Part shown: piece after piece, positions 26,313 to 36,156 of the stretch
Position numbering within the stretch: position 1 is the first letter of the stretch
Layout: each line of letters begins with the position of its first letter
Source: Streptomyces sp. TG1A-60
GTDB taxonomy: Bacteria > Actinomycetota > Actinomycetes > Streptomycetales > Streptomycetaceae
Assembly: GCF_037201975.1 (NCBI RefSeq)
Contig: NZ_CP147520.1
Location: 4,278,001-4,342,000 of the forward strand
Direction: 5' to 3'
Length of the DNA: 64,000 bases
Position numbers and translations under genes: made by a program
Notes under the pieces: model-generated
What the model was told of the DNA's origin: nothing
Databases searched by the model: none
The model's input: only the letters and a program-made list of their open reading frames with translations

Positions 26313-26824
26313 GGTGACCTCGTTCTGCCCTGGAGCGATCTCGCGCGCGGAGCGCCACGGGGGAGAACGTCCCGGTCTACGCGCCCATCCGCGGCAACGG
26401 CCGGTCTGGTGGGCACATGTGGGTGTCGGCGGACGACCGCACGCTGTGGGAGGAGATCGTCGGGGGAACGGACCTCTCTTCCCCGGCCTCGGTCGAAGAG
26501 GACGACGACGTGATCACTTTCACCGAGCAGGAGATCGACCGAACCTGCCGGGCGGGAGAGGAAGGGCGGTTCGGCAGCGACGCCCGGCCCCTCCGCGACT
26601 TCGGTCAGCCGACCGGTGGCATCACCCTTCCCCGCATGCCTGTGCAGGGCTCTCGTGATCCGATGCGGATCACCCCGGTCGAGCGGGCCGCCGCCTCCGC
26701 CGCGCTGGGATGCCCGACGTGGGAGCTGGGGCCCTGCGCCGGGTGCGGCCAGCTGATGCGCAGGTACGGGCGGTACGCGGCGATGTACTGCCGCGTGTGC
26801 CGGGCCGTCCTCAACGGGCGGTAG
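26313..26824 (+). pseudogene. Truncated CoiA-like gene (C-terminal half only)
   Basis: From about 26357 to 26824 the + strand encodes the same C-terminal region as the gene at 6620-7951: SATGENVPVYAP, HMWVSADD, FTEQEIDRTCR, FGQPTGGITLPRMP and the zinc ribbon CAGC...CRVC. A matching GDLVL stretch just upstream lies in a different frame. The N-terminal nuclease core is missing, replaced by the opposite-strand unknown gene. It is therefore a remnant, ending 91 bp before the 3' end of tRNA-Ser. A direct repeat AACTGCAACCA-AA-ACTGCAACCA follows at 26830-26852. Confidence 0.75.
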
Positions 26825-26859
26825 CCGGGAACTGCAACCAAAACTGCAACCACGCACGA

Positions 26860-26893
26860 CGAAGGGCCCCGCCGCGAACGGTGGGGCCCTTCG
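26860..26893. terminator. Terminator hairpin downstream of tRNA-Ser
   Basis: GAAGGGCCCCGCC and GGTGGGGCCCTTC pair with one G-T mismatch around a 6-nt loop. It can end both the minus-strand tRNA-Ser transcript and anything reading through the CoiA remnant. Confidence 0.7.
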
Positions 26894-26914
26894 ACATCGT
26901 GCCCGGTGAGGCAC

Positions 26915-27002
26915 TGGCGGAGGATACGAGATTCGAACTCGTGAGGGGTTGCCCCCAACACGCTTTCCAAGCGTGCGCCCTAGGCCTCTAGGCGAATCCT
27001 CC
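26915..27002 (-). tRNA. tRNA-Ser (anticodon GGA)
   Basis: 88 nt with a GGAGGAT/ATCCTCC acceptor stem, a D-arm GCCTAG...GGC, anticodon loop CTTGGAAAG (anticodon GGA), a long variable arm as in all tRNA-Ser, the TTCGAAT T-loop, discriminator G and an encoded CCA. The 3' end faces the accessory region. tRNA 3' ends are common integration sites, but I found no integrase gene or second copy of the tRNA end in the window. Confidence 0.95.
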
Positions 27003-27146
27003 GCCGGGAACATTACATGACGGCGGAGGGTGTTTGCGAACTCGTTCGAGGTCGGGCGATCGTCGGGCGATCAAGGTGCCGGTGAGATGCGGGCGAGGTG
27101 GGGGAGGCGGGTCGGCGGACCCCGGGGATCGGGTAGGCTGAGGGCA

Positions 27147-27232
27147 GCCCCTCACGCGGCGCTATCTGACTGAACTCCCCCAGGGCCGGAAGGCAGCAAG
27201 GGTAGGTTGGCTCTGGCGGGTGCGTGAGGGGT
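27147..27232 (+). ncRNA. ffs: Bacterial small SRP RNA (4.5S type)
   Basis: Terminal stem CCCTCACGC with GCGTGAGGG closes a hairpin. Its apical part holds the conserved SRP core: CCAGGGCCGGAAGGCAGCAA with GGGTAGGTTGGCTCTGG. This domain binds Ffh. Placement between tRNA-Ser and dnaX is usual in Streptomyces. Confidence 0.93.
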
Positions 27233-27441
27233 CTTCCGCATTCTGGTGTCCTGGGACCAGTCTTCGGGGCTGTGCGGCCGGGGGCCGGTGGCTGTTCGGC
27301 GGCTGTGACAGCCGGGGCATGACTGTCCGGGGCCGTGGCTCTTCGGGGCTTGGTGGACCGAGGCCGTGGCCGGACCCTGACGGGGCCGTTCTCGTTCGGT
27401 GGCGGGTCGGGTTGTCAGTGGGCGCCTATAACCTCGTATGC

Positions 27442-29853
27442 GTGTCGTCTCTCGCGCTGTACCGCCGCTATCGCCCGGAGTCGTTCGCCGAGGTCATCGG
27501 GCAGGAGCATGTCACCGGCCCGTTGCAGCAGGCGCTGCGGAACAACCGGGTCAATCACGCGTACCTGTTCAGCGGGCCGCGCGGGTGTGGCAAGACGACC
27601 AGCGCACGCATCCTGGCGCGGTGTCTGAACTGCGAGCAGGGGCCCACGCCGACGCCGTGCGGGGAATGCCAGTCCTGCCAGGACCTGGCGCGGAACGGCC
27701 CGGGGTCGATCGACGTCATCGAGATCGACGCGGCCTCCCACGGTGGTGTGGACGACGCCCGTGAGCTGCGCGAGAAGGCCTTCTTCGGCCCCGCGAGCAG
27801 CCGGTACAAGATCTACATCATCGACGAGGCCCACATGGTCACCTCGGCCGGTTTCAACGCGCTGCTGAAGGTCGTCGAGGAGCCGCCGGCGCACCTCAAG
27901 TTCATCTTCGCGACCACCGAGCCCGAGAAGGTCATCGGGACGATCCGGTCGCGTACGCATCACTATCCGTTCCGCCTCGTGCCGCCCGGCACGCTCCGCG
28001 AGTATCTCGGCGAGGTCTGCGGCAAGGAGAGGATCCCGGTCGAGGAGGGTGTCCTCCCCCTGGTCGTGCGCGCCGGGGCCGGCTCCGTACGTGACTCGAT
28101 GTCCGTCATGGATCAGCTGCTGGCGGCGGCGACGGACGATGGTGTGACGTATGCCATGGCCACCTCTCTGCTCGGTTATACGGACGGGTCGTTGCTCGAC
28201 TCGGTCGTCGAGGCCTTCGCCGCCGGGGACGGGGCCGCGGCCTTCGAGGTCGTGGACCACGTCATCGAGGGCGGCAACGACCCGCGGCGGTTCGTCGCCG
28301 ACCTGCTGGAGCGGCTGCGGGACCTGGTGATCCTGGCCGCCGTGCCCGACGCCATCGACAAGGGCCTCATCGATGCGCCCGCCGAGATCCTGGAGCGGAT
28401 GCGGGCCCAGGCCGGCGTCTTCGGCGCCGCCGAGCTCAGCCGCGCCGCCGACCTCGTCAACGAGGGACTCACCGAGATGCGCGGCGCCAACTCGCCCCGC
28501 CTCCAGCTCGAACTGATCTGCGCCCGCGTACTCCTCCCCGCGACCTACGGCGACGAACGGTCCGTCATGGCCCGCCTGGACCGCCTGGAGCGCGGGGTCA
28601 ACTTCTCCGGGCCCGGAGCCGGACCCGCCATGGGGTACATCCCCGGGCCCGACGCGCATGGGGGAGCGGGTGCTCCCATGGGCGGGGGCATGGCTTCGCA
28701 GGCCCCACAGGCCCCACAGGCTCCGCCGGGTGGCGGACCTGCGGCGGCTCGGGCCGCCGTTCGGGGTGCCGGGGCGCCGGGAGCGCCGGGTGCCGCTGGT
28801 GCCGCCGCGCCGGGTCAGGATGCGTACGGTTCCGGGGACACCGGCGGCGGCCAGGCGGGCCCGGGTGGGGCTGCCCCCGCCCGAGTGGCACCGGCCGCCC
28901 CTCAAGAGGCTTCGCCGATCGCCCCGGCTGCCGCGCCTGGAGCTCCGACCGCGCCCGCGAACCAGGGCGCCAACCCCAACCCCAGCCCCAAGCCGCACTC
29001 CAACGCGCCCGCCTCCCAGGCGACCGGCGTCCCCGCCGGCTCCTGGCCCACCCCGGCCACCGCGGGCAGCGGCCGGCGGCCCGGCGGTTGGCCGACGGCC
29101 GCGCCCGCCGCCGGCGGCGGTGGATCGGCGCCCGCGACCCCGGCCGCCTCCGCACCCGCCCCGTCGGGGCCGCCCGCCACGTACGCCCAGTCCGGCCCCC
29201 CGGTGGGCTCGGCCCCGCAGGCCCCCGCCGCCTACAACGCCGCCCCGGGCGGACCCGACCCCCGCACCCTCTGGCCGAACATCCTGGAGACGGTGAAGAA
29301 CCGCCGCCGGTTCACCTGGATCCTGCTCAGCCAGAACGCGCATGTGGCCGGGTTCGACGGCACGACCCTGCAGATCGGCTTCGTCAACGCGGGCGCGCGG
29401 GACAACTTCGCCAGCAGCGGCAGCGAGGACGTCCTGCGGACGGCGCTGGCCGAGCAGTTCAACGTGCACTGGAAGATCGAGGCGGTCATCGACACCTCGG
29501 GCGGCTCGGCCCCTCCGCCGGGCGCCGCCGGCGGCTACGCGGCCTCCTCTCCGGTTTCCGGTGGCTACGGCGGCGGATACGACGGTGGCGGCGGCTCCCC
29601 GGCCCCGGCTTCACGTCCCGCCGCGCCCCAGCCTTCGGCCCCGGCCCCCCGCCCGGCTTCCCCGGGCCCGGCCGCGCAGCCCGCCCCGGCCGCCGTACCA
29701 CCTCCGGCCCCCGAGCCCCCGCCTGTCTCCCCCGAGGACGACGTCCCCGAGGACGACGACCCCGACCTCGACGAGTCGGTCCTCTCCGGACGCGAACTCA
29801 TCGTCCGGGAACTGGGGGCGACGGTGGTGGAGGAGATCGCGCACGAGTACTGA
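27442..29853 (+). CDS. dnaX: DNA polymerase III gamma/tau subunit
   Basis: 803 residues from GTG 27442 (SSLALYRRYRPESF). It is the clamp-loader ATPase of the replisome. The Walker A motif is GPRGCGKTT (45-53). A four-Cys zinc module follows (CLNC...CGEC..C), then Walker B/DEAH region IIDEAHM, the sensor-1 region FATTEP and the SRC-like IRSRTHHY. Residues about 385-600 are a very long Gly/Ala/Pro-rich linker, which makes the protein larger than E. coli tau. A folded tau-like C-terminal segment (LWPNILETVKNRRRFTW) follows, then another Pro-rich linker and a short acidic C-terminal tail. No clear Shine-Dalgarno precedes the GTG, so a leaderless message is possible. The frame extends upstream, but that part overlaps the SRP RNA. 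Confidence 0.95.
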   Translation: MSSLALYRRYRPESFAEVIGQEHVTGPLQQALRNNRVNHAYLFSGPRGCGKTTSARILARCLNCEQGPTPTPCGECQSCQDLARNGPGSIDVIEIDAASHGGVDDARELREKAFFGPASSRYKIYIIDEAHMVTSAGFNALLKVVEEPPAHLKFIFATTEPEKVIGTIRSRTHHYPFRLVPPGTLREYLGEVCGKERIPVEEGVLPLVVRAGAGSVRDSMSVMDQLLAAATDDGVTYAMATSLLGYTDGSLLDSVVEAFAAGDGAAAFEVVDHVIEGGNDPRRFVADLLERLRDLVILAAVPDAIDKGLIDAPAEILERMRAQAGVFGAAELSRAADLVNEGLTEMRGANSPRLQLELICARVLLPATYGDERSVMARLDRLERGVNFSGPGAGPAMGYIPGPDAHGGAGAPMGGGMASQAPQAPQAPPGGGPAAARAAVRGAGAPGAPGAAGAAAPGQDAYGSGDTGGGQAGPGGAAPARVAPAAPQEASPIAPAAAPGAPTAPANQGANPNPSPKPHSNAPASQATGVPAGSWPTPATAGSGRRPGGWPTAAPAAGGGGSAPATPAASAPAPSGPPATYAQSGPPVGSAPQAPAAYNAAPGGPDPRTLWPNILETVKNRRRFTWILLSQNAHVAGFDGTTLQIGFVNAGARDNFASSGSEDVLRTALAEQFNVHWKIEAVIDTSGGSAPPPGAAGGYAASSPVSGGYGGGYDGGGGSPAPASRPAAPQPSAPAPRPASPGPAAQPAPAAVPPPAPEPPPVSPEDDVPEDDDPDLDESVLSGRELIVRELGATVVEEIAHEY

Positions 29854-29946
29854 GCGAGTGACCGTCGAGTGCCGAGCGGGCAGTGAGCGAGTGGCCAGGA
29901 GCGACACGGGAGTGGCGAGGGAACGACGCGCGGGCAGTGAAGTGAG

Positions 29947-29978
29947 TGGTGCCTGCCGTGCTCGCGCGGCAGGCACCA
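29947..29978 (+). terminator. Hairpin after dnaX, in a 405-bp gene-free gap
   Basis: A 12-bp perfect inverted repeat (TGGTGCCTGCCG and complement) around an 8-nt loop lies about 95 bp after the dnaX stop. There is no T-run. The rest of the gap to purD (29854-30258) holds GAGCGAGTG-like short repeats before the hairpin and a pyrimidine-rich, C-biased stretch after it, with no gene. Confidence 0.6.
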
Positions 29979-30258
29979 GTCGGCGCCCTGCCCCTGCCTT
30001 CCTCCCCAGCCGGCCTCCTCCAGCTCCCTTCACCGCACCCCACTCGGCCCCGTCTCCCCACAGCCCCCGGCCCCCTCGCCGTGCCTCCCCAGCCCCTTCA
30101 CCCAACTCCTCGCGCTCCCCAACCCCTCCAGTCCACTTACCCAGCCCCGGTCAGCCTCCGTCCCCCACCCGCCCTCGTACGATCCACCCATCCCCCGCGA
30201 TTGCACACTTCGGAAGCCCGCACAAAGCCACCCGCCCCCTCCGGTTAGGCTGAGCCCC

Positions 30259-31512
30259 GTGAAGGTCCTCGTCATTGGTAGCGGTGCTCGTGAGCACGCG
30301 CTGTGCCGTTCGCTGTCCCTCGACCTCGATGTCACCGCACTCCACTGCGCGCCCGGCAACGCGGGCATCGCGGAGGTGGCCGAGTTGCACTCGGTCGACG
30401 CGCTGGACGGCGCCGCCGTGGCCGCGCTGGCCACGCGACTGGAGGCCGGTCTGGTGGTCGTGGGCCCAGAAGCCCCACTGGTCGCCGGTGTCGCCGACGC
30501 CGTGCGCGAGGCGGGCATTCCGGTGTTCGGGCCCTCCGGGGAGGCCGCGCAGCTGGAGGGCTCCAAGGCCTTCGCCAAGGAGGTCATGGCCGGAGCCGGC
30601 GTGCCCACCGCGCGCTCGTACGTCTGCATGACCCCCGACGAGATCGACGAGGCGCTGGACGCGTTCGGCGCGCCGTACGTCGTGAAGGACGACGGGCTGG
30701 CGGCCGGCAAGGGAGTCGTGGTGACGCCGGACCTCGCCCAGGCACGTGAGCACGCGCTCGCCTGCGGCCGGGTGGTCATCGAGGAGTTTTTGGACGGCCC
30801 AGAGGTCTCGCTCTTCGCGATCACCGACGGCGTGACCGTCCTCCCGCTCCAGCCCGCGCAGGACTTCAAGCGCGCGTTGGACGGCGACGAGGGCCCCAAC
30901 ACCGGCGGCATGGGCGCGTACTCGCCGCTCCCGTGGGCCGACCCGAAGCTGGTCGAAGAGGTCCTGCAGACCGTGCTGCAGCCGACCGTCGACGAGATGC
31001 GCCGCCGGGGCACCCCGTTCTCCGGCCTGCTCTACGCGGGCCTGGCGATCACCGGCCGAGGCGTACGGGTGATCGAGTTCAACGCCCGGTTCGGCGACCC
31101 GGAGACCCAGGTCGTCCTCGCCCGCCTCAGGACCCCGCTGGCCGGAGTCCTGCTCGCCGCAGCCAAGGGGACCCTCGCCGACCTCGAACCCCTCCGCTGG
31201 AGCGACGACGCGGCCGTCACCGTGGTCGTGGCCTCGCACAACTACCCCGGCACCCCCCGCACCGGCGACCCGATCACCGGCCTCGACGAGATCGCCTCCG
31301 TGGACGCCCCGCACGCGTACGTCCTGCACGCCGGGACCAAGCGCGCCGGTGACGACGTCGTCAGCGCCGGCGGACGCGTCCTCTCCGTCACGGCCACCGG
31401 CAAGGACCTCACCCAGGCCCGCGACCGCGCGTACACCGCCGTCGCCCGCATCGGCCTCGACGGCTCCCAGCACCGCTCGGACATCGCGGCGAAGGCGGCA
31501 ACGGAGGCGTGA
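30259..31512 (+). CDS. purD: Phosphoribosylamine-glycine ligase (GAR synthetase)
   Basis: 417 residues from GTG 30259. It catalyses step 2 of purine synthesis, joining glycine to phosphoribosylamine with ATP. Family features are the N-terminal [13 protein letters not shown], the ATP-grasp region [16 protein letters not shown], the [12 protein letters not shown] strand, the signature [18 protein letters not shown] and the metal site [11 protein letters not shown]. It is a single-domain enzyme, not fused to purN or purM. Unlike purSQL it stands alone, 405 bp after dnaX and 620 bp before the next gene. Confidence 0.97.
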   Translation: MKVLVIGSGAREHALCRSLSLDLDVTALHCAPGNAGIAEVAELHSVDALDGAAVAALATRLEAGLVVVGPEAPLVAGVADAVREAGIPVFGPSGEAAQLEGSKAFAKEVMAGAGVPTARSYVCMTPDEIDEALDAFGAPYVVKDDGLAAGKGVVVTPDLAQAREHALACGRVVIEEFLDGPEVSLFAITDGVTVLPLQPAQDFKRALDGDEGPNTGGMGAYSPLPWADPKLVEEVLQTVLQPTVDEMRRRGTPFSGLLYAGLAITGRGVRVIEFNARFGDPETQVVLARLRTPLAGVLLAAAKGTLADLEPLRWSDDAAVTVVVASHNYPGTPRTGDPITGLDEIASVDAPHAYVLHAGTKRAGDDVVSAGGRVLSVTATGKDLTQARDRAYTAVARIGLDGSQHRSDIAAKAATEA

Positions 31513-32131
31513 CCAGCCGACGGCCGTCCAAGGGGACCTGACCGGCCGACGGCCGCCAACCGAGGGGTGTGACCGGTCGGCGGGCGTCGGCCAACGCGTG
31601 ACCTCCGACGGTTTTCACACGTGGCGTCGTCACCTGCCGACTGTCGTCAAGCGGGGCGTCACCGACTGACAGCTGTCAAGAGAGTGCGATCGGCATGCGG
31701 ATCGCCCCGCGGCGCAACCACGACCCTCCGCGCGCCCGTACGTCCTCCTACACCCATCCGCCCCTCCGCGGCATCAGCTTGAGAACCACCACCAACGGGG
31801 TACGAACGCCAGGCCCCGGAATCCCTCGGAGACCGCCAGGAATCCCTGGAAAACCCGTCGGAATCCGGGGCCCGATCCTTGCCCGGCGTCATCCACCTTT
31901 CCCCAAAGCCATTCCATCGAGTGAGCGATGGTCCATCCGGCTGACGGCGGCCGGGGCCCCAACTAGGGTGCGGCGCAAGTGTTCCGGCACTTGGCCCACC
32001 GGCATTGCGATGTCAGTGGCGGGTGCCACAGTGGGGGAGTGAGCAACGTCAGGGCATGCGGCGGCGACCACGGTGACGAGCAGTCGTCGTCGTACGCGCC
32101 GCACGGGACGAGCAGGGGGTGACGTCGGGTC
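31513..32131. other. 619-bp gap without a convincing gene
   Basis: It begins with imperfect GC-rich repeats built on GACCGGCCGACGGCCG-like units (about 31510-31600). A later segment carries repeated GGAATCC words (about 31815-31875). Short open frames on both strands have no ribosome site or domain. Near 32030 the sequence leads into the membrane protein gene. I see no RNA gene. Confidence 0.5.
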
Positions 32132-34285
32132 GTGACCGGTATGGCAGGTGGTGAGGAGGCGGGCGCGCGGGCCGCGCGCTCCCGGGCCCTCGCCGTGCTG
32201 CGCGTCCGCAGCAGGGCGCTGGCCGTGGCGTTGCTGCCCGCGGCCGTCGCCGTCGTCCTGCTGGCCGGTGGGGCCACGGGCCATCTGACCGGTCCTGGCT
32301 GGTCCAGGGCGGGCTGGGGCGTGTCCGGCCTCGCCGCCGTCGCGCTGCTCGCCGCCGCCGGTATCGCGCTCGTCGTCGCCCGCGCCAGGCCCGCCATGAG
32401 CCCCACGGTCTCGATCACCGAGGAGGCCGCCCCCGATCTCTACCGACTGGTCCGGGACCTGGCCGACCGTCTCGACGTGCCTCCCCCTTCCGCGATAGCG
32501 CTCACCCCGGACTGCGACAGCTGGCTGGAGGACCGCACCCACCCGTCCCACAGCCCGCCCGCTCCCTCCTCGACGGTCGGCGCCACCGGCGGGAGGGCCG
32601 ACGAGATGGCGGACGCGCGCGGGCTGTCCCCCGGCCTGCCATCCGGGTTGTCCTCACCGAGACGGCACCGCGCGCCCACCGCTCCCGTGCTGGTGATCGG
32701 CTCACCGTTCCTGTGGTGGATGCGGGTCGGTGAGCTACGGGCGGTGCTGGCACCGGTCGTCGCGGGTACGGGACCGTCGGCGCAGCCGGACATAGCCGCG
32801 GCCCGCCGTTTCGTACGAGGGCTGGACGCCGCCGTGGCCGTCACCTCGGCGCCGACGCACGGCCCGCCCGTGCGGACCGTGCTGGCCGGGGTCGGCTGGG
32901 TGACCCGGCTGCTCCTGCGCAGCTGTCGGGGGCACGCGGCCGAGATGGAGCGAGGGGTCGCCGCGGCGGCGGCCGAGCGTGCACAGGCTGTGGACTACGG
33001 CCTGCGGATCGTCGCCCAGGAGCAGATCGGTCTGGCCTACGCGGGCTGGGACCGCCTCCTCACCCGGGTCGCGCTGCCCGCCTGGCGGATGGGCCGCTGG
33101 CCGTCCCGCCTGGACGCGGGTGTCGTCGCCGCGCTCACGGAGCTGTCCCGCCGCGACCGCCTTGCCGAGGGCTTCGCCTCCCGGCTCGGCGAGCGTCCCG
33201 CCTGCGACCTCCTCGAAGAGCCCGGCACGGTCGACGAGGCCGCGTCCCTCCTCGCCGCCCGCCTCTTCCACGGCGGCCCCGCCGAGACCGGCCCGGACTG
33301 GGCCCCGGTCGACTGGCACGAGTACCCGGACGAGGTCGTCGACCGCAAATGGCGCACGGACGCGGCCCGCCTCCACCGAGTCCTGGACACGCTGGGCATC
33401 CGCCACACCACAAACCCCCTAGCCCCGGACCCAACCGGCCCAGCCCCCGGCGGCCCCACCCTGTCCCGAGTACTGAACCACCTGACCGCCCCACCCGCGG
33501 TTCACGCCCGGGACGCCGAAGCGCCCGCCGCCCACAGCCGCGTCCCCGAAGCGCCCGCCGCCCATGCCCGGGACGCCGAAGCGTCCAGCCAGCGGGAGCC
33601 GGCCCCCGAAGCCCTTCACGACCGTGAGCAGGAGCACGACCCCGCCCTGGAACCAGACCGCCACCCCATATCGGGCCGCACCGAAACGGACACAGCCGTC
33701 ACGGACACTGCCGCCGATGCCGATGCCGATGCCGATGCCGATGCCGATGCCGATGCCGATGCCGATGCCGATGCCGATGCCGATGCCGATGCCGATGCCG
33801 ATGCCGATGCCGATGCCGCATACGCCGACGCCGCCTACGCCGATGTCGACGCCGAGGACGAGGACGAACCCGGCCTCACCACCCCCCAGTCCTCCGCCCT
33901 CGCCCTCGCGCTGACCGCCGAGTTGGCGCGGGAGGAGGCCGCGGCCCCGGCCGCCGCACCCAGCGGAGCCGAGGCACAGGGTCCGGACCGGGCCCTGTGG
34001 GACGACGGGCTGCTGCCGCTGTTCCCGATGCAACCGCCCCGGACGGGCCGCGAGCTGCTGGCCGAGCACGTCACCGCGATGGTCTGCTGTGCGGCGATGG
34101 ATACGGCGGGCGCGATCCCGGGTCTCGACTGGCTGGACGGTCCCTCGCTCCTCGTCAACGGCGAACGGGCGGCCGACCTCACCCCCCGGGTTCTCACCCT
34201 CGTGGAGGACGGCGACCCCGCCCCCCTCCGCGACTGGCTCCGCCACCTCGGCGTCCGCCCGGAGAAACCGGTCCGCCTGGTCTGA
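32132..34285 (+). CDS. Membrane protein resembling an M48 peptidase but lacking HExxH
   Basis: 717 residues from GTG 32132 (ATG 32141 also possible). Two hydrophobic segments lie at about 31-50 and 62-83. The following region resembles HtpX/M48 proteins (LYRLVRDLADRLDVPPP, then PVLVIGSPFLWWM and GELRAVLAPVVAGTG). Where active enzymes have HExxH after the conserved EL-x-AVL, this protein has APVVAG, so it should be a pseudo-peptidase. From about residue 440 it is disordered: imperfect HARDAEAPAA repeats, then an Asp-Ala dipeptide run encoded by a 17-copy hexanucleotide repeat. A folded C-terminal part of about 110 residues ends the protein. Its function is unknown; it sits between purD and a dimethylformamidase-like gene. 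Confidence 0.65.
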   Translation: MTGMAGGEEAGARAARSRALAVLRVRSRALAVALLPAAVAVVLLAGGATGHLTGPGWSRAGWGVSGLAAVALLAAAGIALVVARARPAMSPTVSITEEAAPDLYRLVRDLADRLDVPPPSAIALTPDCDSWLEDRTHPSHSPPAPSSTVGATGGRADEMADARGLSPGLPSGLSSPRRHRAPTAPVLVIGSPFLWWMRVGELRAVLAPVVAGTGPSAQPDIAAARRFVRGLDAAVAVTSAPTHGPPVRTVLAGVGWVTRLLLRSCRGHAAEMERGVAAAAAERAQAVDYGLRIVAQEQIGLAYAGWDRLLTRVALPAWRMGRWPSRLDAGVVAALTELSRRDRLAEGFASRLGERPACDLLEEPGTVDEAASLLAARLFHGGPAETGPDWAPVDWHEYPDEVVDRKWRTDAARLHRVLDTLGIRHTTNPLAPDPTGPAPGGPTLSRVLNHLTAPPAVHARDAEAPAAHSRVPEAPAAHARDAEASSQREPAPEALHDREQEHDPALEPDRHPISGRTETDTAVTDTAADADADADADADADADADADADADADADADADADAAYADAAYADVDAEDEDEPGLTTPQSSALALALTAELAREEAAAPAAAPSGAEAQGPDRALWDDGLLPLFPMQPPRTGRELLAEHVTAMVCCAAMDTAGAIPGLDWLDGPSLLVNGERAADLTPRVLTLVEDGDPAPLRDWLRHLGVRPEKPVRLV
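33713..33814 (+). repeat. Perfect hexanucleotide microsatellite, 17 copies of GCCGAT
   Basis: 102 bp made of 17 uninterrupted GCCGAT units inside the pseudo-M48 gene, encoding alternating Ala-Asp. The unit is a multiple of three, so copy-number change would lengthen or shorten the acidic linker without breaking the frame. Confidence 0.97.
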
Positions 34286-34462
34286 CCGGATCGACCGCAA
34301 GCCCCCCGGTCCGCCAACTCCCTATCCGGAGCACCTTGTTCCACTCTCACCAATTCGCGACGAACGGTGACGGGACACGTGCGTAATGTGATGTGCTGGG
34401 ATCGGTCGCGTACGTAGCAAGGGCTTGCGACAGCTCACGGGGGACGAGGGAGGGGACAACTC

Positions 34463-35965
34463 ATGGGCTCGGAGGATCACATCCGCCGCTGGGAATCGGG
34501 CGCGCTCGCCCACGCCGTGACGGACCCCTTCGGCCAGGGCCCGGTCCCCTGGCTACGGGGCAATGTGACCTACTTCGACGACACCGGCCAAGTGGTCCCC
34601 TGGTACGTGGACCCGGGCCCGCCCGAGTCCGGCGCCCCGGCCAAAGGCGCCCGCGTGCCCGCCCCGCGCACCCCGGCGGGCCCGCGCTCCGCCGACGACG
34701 TGCACCGGCAGATCAAGGGCTTCACGGCAACCGGTGCCGCCGCACCCGGCGAGTCCATCGACTTCCACATCACCGTGGACCCGCCCCAGGAATTCGGCGT
34801 CGACATCTATCGCATCGGCCACTACGGCGGCGACGGCGCGGCGAAGATCACCACCAGCCCCCGCCTCTCCGGCATCGTCCAGCCGCCGCCCCTCACCGCC
34901 GACCGCACGGTCTCCTGCCACCACTGGTGGCTCTCCTGGCGGCTGCAGATCCCGACCTACTGGAACGTCGGGGCGTACGTGGCGGTCCTGACCACCGCCG
35001 ACGGCTACCGCTCGCACGTGCCGTTCACCATCCGCGACGACCGCCAGGCCGACCTGCTGCTCCTGCTCCCCGACATCACCTGGCAGGCGTACAACCTGTA
35101 TCCGGAGGACGGCCGTACCGGCGCCAGCCTCTACCACGCCTGGGACGAGGACGGCCGGCTGCTCGGCGAGTCCGAGGCGGCGACGACCGTCTCCTTCGAC
35201 CGCCCGTACGCCGGCGCCGGCCTCCCCCTCCACGTAGGCCACGCCTACGACTTCATCCGCTGGGCCGAGCGCTACGGCTACGACCTCGCCTATGCCGACG
35301 CCCGCGACCTGCACTCCGGCCGTGTCGACCCGACCCGCTACCGGGGGCTGGTCTTCCCGGGGCACGACGAGTACTGGTCGCCGCGGATGCGCCGCACCGC
35401 CGAGATCGCCCGCGAGACCGGCACGTCGCTGGTCTTTCTCTCCTCCAACACCATGTACTGGCAGGTGGAGTTGAGTCCGTCCCCGTCCGGTGTCCCCGAC
35501 CGCCTGCTCACCTGCCGAAAACGCCGGGGCCCCGGAAAACCTGCCCTCTGGCGCGAGATCGACCGCCCTGAACAGCAGTTGATCGGCATCCAGTACGTGG
35601 GCCGGGTCCCAGAACCCCACCCCCTGGTCGTACGCAACGCCGACCACTGGCTCTGGGACGTGACCGGCGCCCACGAGGGCGACGAACTGGACGGCATGGT
35701 CGCCGGCGAGGCCGACCGCTACTTCCCGCGCACCCCGCTCCCCGAGCACCAGGGCCGTATCCTCCTCGCCCACTCCCCGTACCGGGACAGCGACGGGATC
35801 GTCCGCCACCAGGAGACCTCCCTCTACCGAGCCCCCTCCGGTGCCTGGGTCTTCGCGTCCGGCACGTTCGCCTGGTCCCCGGCCCTGGACCGTCCGGGCC
35901 ATGTCGACACCCGTGTCCAGCGAGCCACCGCGAACCTCCTGGACCGCATCTGCAAGCGTGACTGA
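34463..35965 (+). CDS. N,N-dimethylformamidase large-subunit-like protein
   Basis: 500 residues from ATG 34463, behind a GGGAGGGG site. It has an N-terminal Ig-like part ([18 protein letters not shown]) followed by the catalytic-type region of the dimethylformamidase large subunit family: [48 protein letters not shown]. Characterised relatives are iron amidohydrolases of two subunits. No small subunit gene is nearby, so this lone homologue, found in many Streptomyces at this spot, probably has another substrate. No signal peptide is visible. Confidence 0.75.
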   Translation: MGSEDHIRRWESGALAHAVTDPFGQGPVPWLRGNVTYFDDTGQVVPWYVDPGPPESGAPAKGARVPAPRTPAGPRSADDVHRQIKGFTATGAAAPGESIDFHITVDPPQEFGVDIYRIGHYGGDGAAKITTSPRLSGIVQPPPLTADRTVSCHHWWLSWRLQIPTYWNVGAYVAVLTTADGYRSHVPFTIRDDRQADLLLLLPDITWQAYNLYPEDGRTGASLYHAWDEDGRLLGESEAATTVSFDRPYAGAGLPLHVGHAYDFIRWAERYGYDLAYADARDLHSGRVDPTRYRGLVFPGHDEYWSPRMRRTAEIARETGTSLVFLSSNTMYWQVELSPSPSGVPDRLLTCRKRRGPGKPALWREIDRPEQQLIGIQYVGRVPEPHPLVVRNADHWLWDVTGAHEGDELDGMVAGEADRYFPRTPLPEHQGRILLAHSPYRDSDGIVRHQETSLYRAPSGAWVFASGTFAWSPALDRPGHVDTRVQRATANLLDRICKRD

Positions 35966-36156
35966 CGACCACCGCCCGGCCGCAGACGACGACCACCCGC
36001 CAACCGCCGACGCCAACCGCCGACGCCTGCCGACGACCGCCGAAGAATGCCGACGCGTGCCCATGGCGCCGCCGACCCGCGAGCCCGACCCTCGGTCCTG
36101 ATCGATCCCGGTGTACGGGACAATCAAGCCATTGGACATCACCACGGGGAGGAACC

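Noticed and set aside
26046..26513. 155-codon plus-strand open frame spanning the unknown gene start and the CoiA remnant.
   Set aside because: Most of it is antisense to the minus-strand unknown gene. Only a short stretch (GDLVL) aligns with the CoiA-like paralogue, and in a different frame from the rest of the remnant.
1..27000. Prophage or integrative conjugative element.
   Set aside because: There is no integrase, replication, transfer or phage structural gene in the window, so the island cannot be called a defined mobile element from this sequence alone.
33713..33814. The GATGCC array as a CRISPR-like or regulatory repeat.
   Set aside because: There are no spacers. It is a pure in-frame microsatellite inside a coding region.
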